A stretch of 64,000 nt of DNA from Pomphorhynchus laevis (taxonomy: Eukaryota; Acanthocephala; Palaeacanthocephala; Echinorhynchida; Pomphorhynchidae): the NCBI GenBank assembly GCA_012934845.2, contig WNNJ02002232.1, positions 47,641 to 111,640 on the forward strand. Reading direction: 5' to 3'. Below are positions 34,311-43,339 of this stretch, piece after piece. The position numbers and the translations under genes were made by a program. Under the pieces are notes generated by a model that worked only from the letters and a program-made list of their open reading frames with translations, was not told the origin of the DNA and did not search any database. Positions within the stretch are counted from its first letter, which is position 1; each line of letters opens with the position of its first letter.

Positions 34311-34399
34311 TGTAATTAACCAAACTAGGCTTTATTCAATATCTAGAAATATGTTAAAGTAGAAACATGTAAACATAGTTCAGTTATTAAGTCACAACA
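34311..34399 (-). repeat. 5' LTR of element G2 (89 bp)
   Basis: Partner of 30466-30554. It contains an AATAAA-type signal (minus strand, about 34336-34331) and lies just 31 bp from the 5' monomers of LINE A. Confidence 0.85.
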
Positions 34400-34429
34400 G
34401 ATAAAAATTGTTGATTAAAGTTACTTACA

Positions 34430-34469
34430 TTCCAGATTATTCCTGTCAGTTCCAGATTATTCCTGTCAG
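34430..34469 (+). repeat. 5' UTR tandem monomers of LINE A (2 x 20 bp)
   Basis: The unit ttccagattattcctgtcag occurs twice in a row, directly before ttttgctcgctacgctcgct. A related copy at 51464-51597 has about six full units and a partial one. 5' monomers often act as internal promoters in LINEs; that role is inferred. Confidence 0.8.
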
Positions 34470-34518
34470 TTTTGCTCGCTACGCTCGCTGATTGAGCTCA
34501 ATCTATCGATAAAAGGTC

Positions 34519-35703
34519 ATGTCTAAAAAAGCGCGATCTCAGATCCCTGTTCCTGATCAAGAGTCTTCCACATCGGAATGCAATGATGGTTATACCAGCT
34601 TTGAAGTTGGATGCGATTCCAAAGATTGTAATGTATGGACACTTGTTCGTGTTAAAATATCCGATTACTCGGTGTATAAACGTAAACAGTTCACATGCGG
34701 TTTGTGTACAGCAGCACGACTACTACAGTTATCCTGCTCCTCTACTCCTGTATCACACACGACCACTCAGACCAATGCTGTTTTAGATGTTTCCCTCGCA
34801 TCAACACCTGACTTCGCATCTTATAATCCCATTATTGAACCTACTCTCTCACGCACTCCTCGTTCAACTGCGTACCAAACTTCCATTATTCTTTCTCATT
34901 CTAACAATGCTAACGGTAAAGCTTTTCATCTCGTACATCCTCTTTCCTATTCCTCCCCCAATCTAAATAAATCTCAAACTTCTTTATTCTCTTCACGTAC
35001 TTATTGCTCGACCTCCTCCGTATCACTTCTCAATAATTTACATCCTTCAATCAAAATCATTTCCAGTAACATTTCCGATCAACTGATTCAACACTCCATT
35101 CCTGTCACTCATGCCCCAACCTATCTTAATTCTCCTTACTCTACCTCCCACGTAACACCTCCAAATAATTTACATCCTTCATTTAAAATCATCTCCAGTT
35201 ACATCTCTGATCAACCGATTCAACACCCCGCTCCTGTCACACTTGCTCCAACCAATATTAATTCTCTATCAAGCACCCCTGTCATTTCCACTTCTATCTG
35301 CTCATCTGCCTCGACTCCTACCAGCTCTGTCCGTCCACCACTTCCACGAAATCGTTTTCCTTCGCGCGATCGCTGTATAATCATATCAAACTTAAAGCTT
35401 TCCGAATCTGCTTCTCCACAATCTCGCCTCGATGATGATGTATTTGCTTTCAGGTCTATCCTAGCAACTATTCTTCCTGATGATAACCCATCCCTCTTCA
35501 ATAATATCGCTCCTGTATCCTTTATTCGTTTAAACAAATCCACTAAATCCAATCATCTCAGTCCTCCACTCTTAAAAATCGTTTTCCGACATAGTTCACA
35601 TGCCTCTTCAGTACTCTCCCAACGTTTTAAACTTCTTACCACTTCATCTACTTGTCGTATTTTTCCTGACCGCTCCCCTTTTGATATTGCCATTTCAATT
35701 TAG
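34519..35703 (+). CDS. ORF1 of LINE A (Cys-rich, Ser/Thr/Pro-rich)
   Basis: The 394-codon frame starts MSKKARSQIPVP. Residues about 30-75 hold a zinc-finger-like set: CDSKDCNVW, then FTCGLCTAA, giving C-x4-C, a conserved Trp, and C-x2-C. The same set occurs in ORF1 of LINE B (42290-42400). The middle is rich in Ser, Thr and Pro, with a duplicated segment of about 40 residues (NNLHPSIKIISSNISDQ and NNLHPSFKIISSYISDQ). Close to the stop the frame is probably shifted. In another frame, 35690-35800 reads LARIEKHRRETNGESSLSIR and ends VVHTRPKIRW, which resembles the end of LINE B ORF1 (KGETNLCIRN, VVRWRP). So the true ORF1 probably ran to about 35810. It would bind the element RNA. Confidence 0.75.
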   Translation: MSKKARSQIPVPDQESSTSECNDGYTSFEVGCDSKDCNVWTLVRVKISDYSVYKRKQFTCGLCTAARLLQLSCSSTPVSHTTTQTNAVLDVSLASTPDFASYNPIIEPTLSRTPRSTAYQTSIILSHSNNANGKAFHLVHPLSYSSPNLNKSQTSLFSSRTYCSTSSVSLLNNLHPSIKIISSNISDQLIQHSIPVTHAPTYLNSPYSTSHVTPPNNLHPSFKIISSYISDQPIQHPAPVTLAPTNINSLSSTPVISTSICSSASTPTSSVRPPLPRNRFPSRDRCIIISNLKLSESASPQSRLDDDVFAFRSILATILPDDNPSLFNNIAPVSFIRLNKSTKSNHLSPPLLKIVFRHSSHASSVLSQRFKLLTTSSTCRIFPDRSPFDIAISI

Positions 35704-35806
35704 CTCGCATTGAGAAACATCGACGTGAAACAAACGGCGAGTCATCCTTATCTATACGTCAAATCAACGGAAATTTTCACGTTGTACACACAAGGCCAAA
35801 AATTCG

Positions 35807-38712
35807 ATGGCGTCCCATCTCTCCCCCTTGTCTTCTTCGCTAGTCGATCTCGCTCCTAAGCATACTTTTCGTCTTAGTCTATTCAACACTCGCTCCATTC
35901 TTCATAAAGCTGATATGCTTCTCGATATCTTCGATCAATTATCTATCGATATTCTCTGCATTACCGAATCCTGGCACTCTGACTCCGACGATCTTGCTAT
36001 TCGTCGTCTATGTCGCTCTGGTTGTTCTCTAGTTGAATCAGCTCGTCACATTGCATCTCATACATCTACTGCTTCTGACCATGGCGGTATTGTTGTCATT
36101 GCTCGTCACCCAATGTCTTTACGTAAAATCAACGTTAACATCCGTTACACTTCGTTCGAATTACTCATATGCAGATTATCAACTCCTTTCACTCTGGAAC
36201 TTGTGATTGTATATCGCCCAGGTTCAGTTGCCCCATTATGTATCTTCCTAAACGACCTTGCAGATCTAATGTCTCACTGTTCATTGTCCTATACTCCTTC
36301 TTTTGTTCTTGGTGATTTTAACATTCGTCTTGATCGCCCGTCTGACTCTGACTCTATCACTTTAACTAATCTTTTTTCTGATTTTAACTATAAATTACTT
36401 TCAACAAGCCCAACTCATATTCTCGGCGGTGCTCTCGACATCATTGCTGTTCCTAACTGCTTCAATGACTATACCTCCTTGTCAATTACTGATCCTGGTT
36501 TGTCCGATCATTTCCTTGTCACTCTTACTCTTACTCGTCCCAATCCTCCTTCTCCGCCTTTACCTTTATCTACACCAAGTCGACCATGGAAGCTTCTCGA
36601 TATCCCTGATCTCTGCACAGCCTTACTCAATTCTTCACTCTTTTCACTTCCTCTTCACTATCTCTCTCCCGATGATCTCTGCATTCTGTTTGATTCTGAA
36701 CTTACGTCGATCCTCAATAACCTTCTGCCTAGTCGACTTCGACGTTCCCAGCGCTTGCGCTATGCTCCCTGGTTCGATTCTGACTGTAGTCTTTCTAAGC
36801 GTCGCCTCCGTCACTCTTTTCGTATGTATAAACGCTTTCTTAAACGTTCACCCAACTCACTCACTCCAAATATTCGTGATTCATACTTTTCTCAACGCCG
36901 TTCACATCTCATTCTTATACGTACTAAACGTACTCTCTTTTAGCGAAATCAACTCGAGTCATCTTCCAACACTAAATCTCATTGGAAAATCTTAAACTCA
37001 ATTCTTTCACGATCATATACCCCTTGTAATATAAATCCTGATGAATTTTCTTCTTATCTACAAACTAAGCTATCTAATTTACTTTCCCTACTACCCGTAG
37101 CCCCCTTGTATCCACTCTTATCTTTAAATACTTTCCTCCCAGAACTATTCCACCTTCTTCCCGTTTCGTCTGATGAAGTTTCTTCGGTTCTGCTGTCATT
37201 ACCTAATAAAACCTCTCCTTCTGACCCAATTCCCACTCACTTGCTTAAAAATATCTGCTCCTCTATCTTACCCTTCCTAACAACATTGTTCAACTCGTCC
37301 ATCCGTAGCCGTACATTTTCTTCCATCTGGAAATGCGCCACTGTTCGTCCTCTCATCAAAAAGCAATCTCTCGACTCTTCACTACCATCTTCGTACCGTC
37401 CTATTTCACTTCTCCCAACCCTCTCTAAACTCCTTGAGCGTCTCGTTCTTAAGCAAGTTAATACATATCTCTTTTCCTCTAACTTGTTTCCTCCCTTCCA
37501 AGCCGCTTTTCGCTCTAATCACTCTACTGAAATTGCCTGTCTTAAAGTTTATAATGACTTAATCATCTCGCGCGATCATAAATTATGTGGTGTCATAGTT
37601 TCTCTTGATCTATCGTCTGCTTTTGATATCGTCGCTCACTCGATTCTTCTCCATCGCCTTCGTCATGCTTATGGCTTCTCTTTACCCACTGTATCGTGGT
37701 TTTCTTCATATCTATCAAACCGTACATTTCGCGTCTATTCTAACTCTTCTCTCTCCCATCCTTCGTCCATCCCGTCCGGTGTTCCACAAGGCTCCGTATT
37801 AGGCCCTATGCTTTTCTATCTTCTCGGTAATTTGTTTTCGATTTCTCATAAATTTAACTTCTATGTTATGCAATATCCTGATGACATTCTCATCTATGCT
37901 CATGCACCTCTTTATCGTATTCACGATCTTAGTGTTTCTGCTTCCGACTGTCTTGTCTCAATTTCCAATCATCTTTCTTCCCTTCGCCTTTCTCTGAATC
38001 CTGATAAATCCAAAATTATGTGGATCCTACCTCGACGCCTCGGCTTCGAACCTCCCTCCGTATCATTAAATTCTACAATTATTCCTATCGTTGATAATCT
38101 CGTTTTCCTAGGCTTCCGTTTTGACAACCGACTTTCACTTAAACCTTTTGTTAGAGATAAAGTACGCTCATCTACCTTGATACTCCGCAACCTCCGTCAA
38201 GTTCGTAGATTGATCGATTTCCCTTCTTGTATGACTCTAATATCTTCTCTCCTTTTTTCTAGACTCGATTATTGTCTTAGTCTATTTTCCAACTCACCTA
38301 AATCCACTCTTCTTCCCCTACAACGCATCGTCAATGCAGCCGTCCGAATTCTCCTCCGTCTTCGTCGTTTTGATCATATATCCCACCATCTTGTTTCTCT
38401 TGATTGACCTGCCATTTATAGTCGTGTTCAAATTCGTCTTCTTATCGTTGCTTTCCGCCTTGTAACTTTTCATACCCCTTCATTTCTCAACCTTCCTTTT
38501 CTTGATAATTCTCGTCCTGTTTACTGTTCTTGCGTTCCTGTAATTCCCTTATTTTACATGTCCCAAACTACTCTACCTCCTTTGGACTCCGCTCCTTCCT
38601 GGTGGCTGCTCCTCTATCGTGGAACCAGCTGCCCACTCATATATGCCAATCATCTTCCCTGCCTTGCTTCAAACGACAAATCCGATCCCATTTAAACAAT
38701 TTATCTGCTTGA
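35807..38712 (+). pseudogene. ORF2 of LINE A (APE endonuclease and reverse transcriptase)
   Basis: The endonuclease (35807 to about 36600) shows LFNTRSILHKADML, DILCITESWHSD, VIVYRPGS, VLGDFNIRLD and LSDHFLVTLTL, the catalytic set of the APE family. The reverse transcriptase (about 37150-38300) shows SYRPISLLPTLSKLLERL, FQAAFRSNHSTEIACLKVYN, VSLDLSSAFDIVAHS, GVPQGSVLGPMLFY and YPDDILIYAH. The C-terminal block FGLRSFLVAAPLSWNQLP is at about 38580-38640. The lesions are a TAG at 36941-36943 (the frame continues after it), a TGA at 38405-38407, and a frameshift between there and 38530. Motif C has proline in place of the usual alanine (YPDD), which may impair polymerase activity. The clade is L2/CR1-like from motif wording; it would copy its RNA at an endonuclease nick. 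Confidence 0.85.
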
Positions 38713-38794
38713 CTTTTTCATTTTTGTTTGTGGACTTGTAAGCGTACAGCTTGTACGCATTTGCCACATTAAATAAATTTGTATTATTAAAAAA

Positions 38795-39760
38795 CATTTC
38801 CTAACTAGGTTCTCCATGAAAGCCAGAGAAGCTTGGATTTTATTGTCGACATACTTAAAAATTTGTTCGTCCACCATCCTGATACTATTGGCCTGATCCG
38901 TAACAGATGATTTACAAACCTTGGCGAAACTTATAGTTTCTACCGTTTTAACTTTGTCTGTTTTGATATGCTTTGAATAATTTTTATTTTCGAGACCACG
39001 CAGGGTGGTCTCCCTTGCAATTCGTACATGGCTGATTTAATTGACACTTCACATGACTACCGGATGAACCGCAAACCCCGCAAGTAGGCTGGAGGTCACA
39101 AACCAATGCCCAGTGTTGCCGCTGGTGGCAAGTATTGCAGTGGGTAGGTTATAGAATCTAAGTCAAGTAAAGTGAATTTCAGGTTGTGTCCCATGAAGGG
39201 GTTGAATTTAGAGTTAGCAAGCCGCATTGCATCGTCAACAGATGTCTGACAAAAGGCAACCGGAATTGGATACCCTTTCTTTCCATTGATAAATCTTAGA
39301 TTAGCAATATTATATTCCTTTTCCAATAAGAACATATCATCGTTTGACAAAAATGTCGGAATAGTATTGACTTTGACTGATGTTTGTATCGATCTGAAGA
39401 AAACCTCCCCCAGATCTGAGTAATTGCTTTTAATGAAATCGATATACGCTGAGCAATATCAGCCGAAAAAAAAAGATTTTAATCTCCGTCTTGTAATATT
39501 TAATGACGTTAAATATTATTTTGTTTCTGTGTTGTACCGCAAAGTTTTAGAGGAATCTATTAAATAAGTTGCTCCTATCAATAGGAGCAAGCAGCATAAT
39601 GCACACCTAATTAGAAAGTTTAGGAATTTGGGGAAGTTCCTTTTGATCAATTGGTAAGTTGGAACACAAAACATCACTTACCATACATCCATGAGTGAAG
39701 GAAATACCTGGTTGAGAGGAAATCGTTGAAAAAAACTAGAGATTTGCGAGTAATTTCCTG
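38795..39760 (-). mobile_element. Jockey-type ORF1 fragment with CCHC knuckles (related to family J)
   Basis: On the minus strand at about 39150-38995 the reading gives CNTCHQRQHWALVC, CGVCGSSGSHVKC and CTNCKGDHPAW, a run of CCHC-type knuckles typical of Jockey-group ORF1. Upstream (39350-39100) a domain reads NDDMFLLEKEYNIANLRFIN and PIPVAFCQTSVDDAM, matching the pre-knuckle domain of J copy 1. A frameshift separates the two parts. No ORF2 is attached. Confidence 0.65.
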
Positions 39761-39871
39761 CATTTTTTGCATGATTTCAAAATCGCACATTGACAGAATT
39801 ATGATAAAATATATCGACGTACGATAAAGTGAAATTTTACAATAAAACGATGCTTTCTGAATGTAGCTTTA

Positions 39872-41254
39872 CAGCCCTTTTTATTTTTATAGTCACCTTT
39901 TTCATTTTTATAGTCACTTGTTTTCATTTTTATAGTCACCTTTTTTCATTTTTATATCACCTTTTTTCATTTTTATATTCCCCTTTTTTATTAATATTTT
40001 TTTCAGACCCTTAAAAATGAATTTCTTTTTTGATGGAAGTAATGAAAATAATACCGATGATAATGATATTGGAAGCGATTGTAATAACGATGGCTTACGT
40101 AAAAAAGACAGACTATTAATAGACGTTTAGTAGAGCTTTTTCTAGGATTACTAAATAACGGAATGTCTTTTAAAGAAATGGTTCCCATACTCAATGTATC
40201 CTCAAGAACTATAAAAAGACTTTACAAAATATACACCGAAGGTGAGTTTGCTGATATGTCTACATTTAGATCTGGCCCTGAAAAGAAAATCAATACATTA
40301 AAAGATTTTTTTGAGAAAAATATTTTTGCTTCAGAAATCAATCTTAATCCATGCTTAAAATCACTTTGCGAAAAATTAAAACATAATAATGTATGTGGAT
40401 CATATTCAGTGCCAACAGTGTCAAGAATTATAAAAAAGATAAATTATTCTAGGAAAACTTTAACTTTAGTGCCGATAAATAGAAACCGCAATTCTAACAA
40501 AGACATAAGAGCTCAATATGGTATAGCATTTTCTAATATACATGATGATCAATTGATATTTTTAGATGAGACTGGTTTTAATCTACATTCTTATCAAAGA
40601 ATGGGATATTCACCTGTCAATACAAAGTGTTTTATCAGTTCCAAATTCAGAGGGCACGAATATTTCAGTTCTATGTGCTATTAATAATACAGGTATTGTA
40701 GGCTACCAAATAAAAAGCGGAAGTTTTAAGTCTTTAGATATTCTTAATTTTGTTGAGACTAAACTACCTATTTTGACACAAGATAATAGGAAGTATATAA
40801 TTATGGACAATGCATCAATCCATAAGATAGCAGAGGTGAGGGAGTCGTTTTGTAGAAGAAACTATATCTTAAAGTTTTTACCTCCGTATTCACCTCAACT
40901 CAATCCGATAGAAGAGTTTTTCTCATGCTTAAAGTCTAGGGTGAAACAAAGAGAAGGTGCTGCTAATAGGGATGTTCTTATACATACGATTGAAGATATT
41001 CTAACTAATAATACATTCATAATGGAAGGGTTTTTTAACCATATGCGTATATGGATTGAAAAAGCTATTGTTCGTACTGATATTATTTAATTAGAATAAA
41101 ATTTTATTTTTCTTTTATTTATTTTTTAACTTTTTATTAGTAACTATAAAAAATGAAAATGGTGACTATAAAAATGAAAAATGGTGACTATAAAATTGAA
41201 AAATGGTGACTATAAAAATGAGAAAAATGGTGACTATAAAATTGAAAAGGACTG
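39872..41254 (+). mobile_element. IS630-Tc1-mariner transposon (DD34E), 1383 bp, with iterated terminal repeats
   Basis: The element is bounded by TA dinucleotides (39870-39871 and 41255-41256), the canonical target duplication. Its ends read CAGCCCTTTTTATTTTTATA and, on the other strand, CAGTCCTTTTCAATTTTATA. Both ends are built from about five tandem units of the form atttttatagtcaccttttt (39875-39990, and inversely 41145-41254). A single transposase gene with two frameshifts lies between. The structure is complete; the coding region is not. Confidence 0.9.
40017..41090 (+). pseudogene. Transposase, IS630-Tc1-mariner superfamily, DD34E
   Basis: The enzyme would cut and paste the element at TA sites. 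From ATG 40017 an acidic N terminus (MNFFFDGSNENNTDDND) runs to about 40125, where a frameshift leads to RRLVELFLGLLNNGMSFKEM. A helix-turn-helix region follows (VPILNVSSRTIKRLYKIY), then LDETGFN (first Asp, about 40565), MDNASIH (second Asp, about 40805) and PPYSPQLNPIEEFF. The Glu there is 34 residues after the second Asp, so DD34E. A second frameshift lies near 40650. A tttttttcag sequence just before the ATG could be a splice acceptor. The spacing DD34E fits Tc1-like and Gambol-like groups; the exact family is not certain. Confidence 0.88.
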
Positions 41255-41499
41255 TATATATTTGATTTACATTGCACACAATTTCAAAAACAACTAAGTG
41301 TGCCGTTTGTTGGAAAAAACGCGGCAACAAAAACTTAAGAAATAAGTTAGATAAGGATTTTCTTAAATAACACTTAAGAAATAAAACTACTCATTATAAA
41401 AATCGACAGTGACGATAAAAATCACGAAAACAACGTATATTCGTGTTTCAAAGTAATCCATTCAATCACAAGATTTAAGTAATTCTACTCACAACTTTG

Positions 41500-41960
41500 A
41501 TAAAATCACGGTATGTCCGCATGTAAACTCTTCTTTTTTCAAGCCAATAAGGATTTACCTACTGAAACTTTGTACCACAAAAACGAAATTGAAGATAAGT
41601 GCATTTTTAGTATTATAAAATATCAGATTAACTGTCTTCTGTAAAAAATACTGACCAATTTGGTCGAATGCGACACTATTTTACAATTTATTCAACGACA
41701 AACTTGCAAACAATAGATATATCGTATACAAACATATCATCGCCCTCTATTAAAATTACAAATATTGAACCGGATTTCTACTTAGAAGACCTCCAGATAC
41801 TAATAAAGGTCTTCTCGCTTAATAATATCAAGCTCATCAAAATCATAAAAGATACTGCACTTCCGATTTTCTTCATATTTACTTCTATGAAGATCTTTAT
41901 TACGTTTCGAGATCGTATACAAACCATTCATGGTGGTTAATCTAGTATTTAAGCATATCT
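41500..41960 (+). mobile_element. Possible J-like LINE ORF1 N-terminal fragment
   Basis: A 90-codon frame at 41668-41940 reads SIKITNIEPDF and LEDLQILIKVFSLNNIKLIK, resembling the pre-knuckle domain in the J-type fragments at 14820-14640 and 39350-39100. No zinc knuckles follow. The similarity is weak, so this is tentative. Confidence 0.35.
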
Positions 41961-42206
41961 TATATGATAACAGTTTGAAATTATTGGCTGCTAATTAATA
42001 GCTACTTACAATCTAAAGTAAATACAAGCTTAAACACATCAAACATCGATCAAACATCAATTTAAAGGGATATAATATACATACACTAATTACACTCTTA
42101 CAAGTCCAGTTCATACAAGACTAACTAAATTGGATTAACTAACTACATTGGATTACCAACTACTTACAAAGAGAGAGCAAAGAGAGGTCATGCAATAATT
42201 ACAATA

Positions 42207-43339
42207 TTGGACAATCAACGAGGAAATGGCAAAAAATTAACAAAGAAATCAGGGCATTTAAGTTTCCAGATAGAGTGCGTTAACGAATATTGTGATGTAT
42301 GGAAGACGGTCAGTGTTTTATCTAGTAAAAAAGATACATTCACTGATAAAAAATTCTTCTGCGGTTTCTGTTGTGCTGAGATGTTCAGTAAGTGTTCTTC
42401 GTCGTCGAAACTCACATCAACGAACAATGACACAAAGACCGCAGTGACCTCTGGAAATTCAGGAGCTGTGACTGGTCGTGAATTGGATGCGCTCACTACC
42501 GATGATGCTGATGATGAGTGTCGCATAGTGTCTGGTAATTTACCGATGACTTATATATCGTCACAGAATACCTCTTCTTGTCCAAGGAACAACGTTACTA
42601 TATTACGACATACCGATTCGGCATTTGAAGAGAGGTTGATACAGATTATCGCCACGGCACGTTCAGTACAGATACATGAGAGTTCACGTGAATCCAACGA
42701 AACTCCTGACAATTTTTTAACCGATAAAAGAATAGAGGCTGAGATTTACAAACATAGACGAACTGAATCTTCAAATAGTGGGGATTTAAATTATGAACTG
42801 AGAAAGCCTGTAACTTCATGCGATGCAAGTGCTGATGACGTGGGCAATTCCTCAGCAGAGCAGCCAATATAAGAAAAGTAAGGGTTCGGAATTACGACAG
42901 AAGTATGAATGTCATTTTGAGTGGAATTGAAGAGTCGTGTATGATGAATTCCCAAGTAAGAGTTGATGAAGACGTTTCTCGTGTGCGTGCAGTATTTACC
43001 AGACTTCTTTAGGAATATGATAAAAATGTAGCTATGAAGCTGCAAGTTCGGAGTTTGATTCGTCTTGGGAAGCGTACCACAGAAAAACCTCGCTTATTGA
43101 AGGTCGTCTTGAGTTCTGCTGACCATGCTAAGATGTTGCTTCATCGTGTATACCTCTTAAAAGATTCTATTATAAGAATACTGAGAGACATTAATTTTGA
43201 TGAGCGTTTGAAATTGAGGAAGGCTCGCGAGGAGCTACAGGGTAGAATAAGTAAAGGAGAGACGAATCTATGCATAAGAAATTTTCAAGTAGTTCGGTGG
43301 CGACCATCAGTACGTTGGACCCCGCTTCTCCCAAACTAG
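42207..43339 (+). pseudogene. ORF1 of LINE B (zinc-finger-like, CR1 type)
   Basis: An N-terminal set IECVNEYCDVWKTV followed by FFCGFCCAEM (residues about 25-65) repeats the C-x4-C, Trp, C-x2-C layout of LINE A ORF1. After a serine- and acid-rich stretch, a stop at 42870 ends the first frame. 42880-43020 still reads ILSGIEESCMMNS and VDEDVSRVRAVF, and a second frame (43034-43339) gives LIRLGKRTTEKPRLLKVVLS and EELQGRISKGETNLCIRN. This last part is the usual C-terminal domain of CR1 ORF1 proteins, thought to help RNA binding. At least one frameshift and one stop break it. Its end overlaps the start of ORF2 by about 70 bases. Confidence 0.75.

Larger units (their letters stand above)
30466..34399 (-). 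mobile_element. Ty3/gypsy LTR retrotransposon with gag and pol, broken (element G2)
   Basis: This fossil LTR element is read on the minus strand. LTRs of 89 bp lie at 34311-34399 (5') and 30466-30554 (3'). Parts are gag (about 34300-33500) with two CCHC knuckles near 33630-33530 (CIFCGGRSHRRSDC and CHYCNKQGHFERAC), and protease (IDTGSSSNFIY near 33380). Reverse transcriptase follows (about 33000-32350; LVVDYSQTVNRLTELDAYPL, DLKNAYHQVKL, VPFGLTNAVSVF, YDYLDDV), then RNase H (about 32060-31800), integrase (about 31700-31080) and a basic tail ending in the 3' LTR. A purine-rich tract abuts the 3' LTR. The two LTRs differ at 4 of 89 positions, so this copy is older than G1. It is broken at several places in pol. 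No target duplication was found. Closely related in layout to G1. Confidence 0.9.
34430..38790 (+). mobile_element. L2/CR1-like LINE, nearly full length (LINE A)
   Basis: The element runs from a 5' UTR with two 20-bp monomers (34430-34469), through ORF1 (from 34519) and ORF2 (from 35807), to a short 3' UTR (from about 38713) and a terminal taaataaatttgtatt-like tail. It is clearly richer in C and T on the plus strand than its flanks. Only a handful of lesions separate it from an intact element, making it the youngest-looking LINE here. Rearranged relatives lie at 51464-52745 and 53268-54095. It lies immediately next to LTR element G2. Confidence 0.9.
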
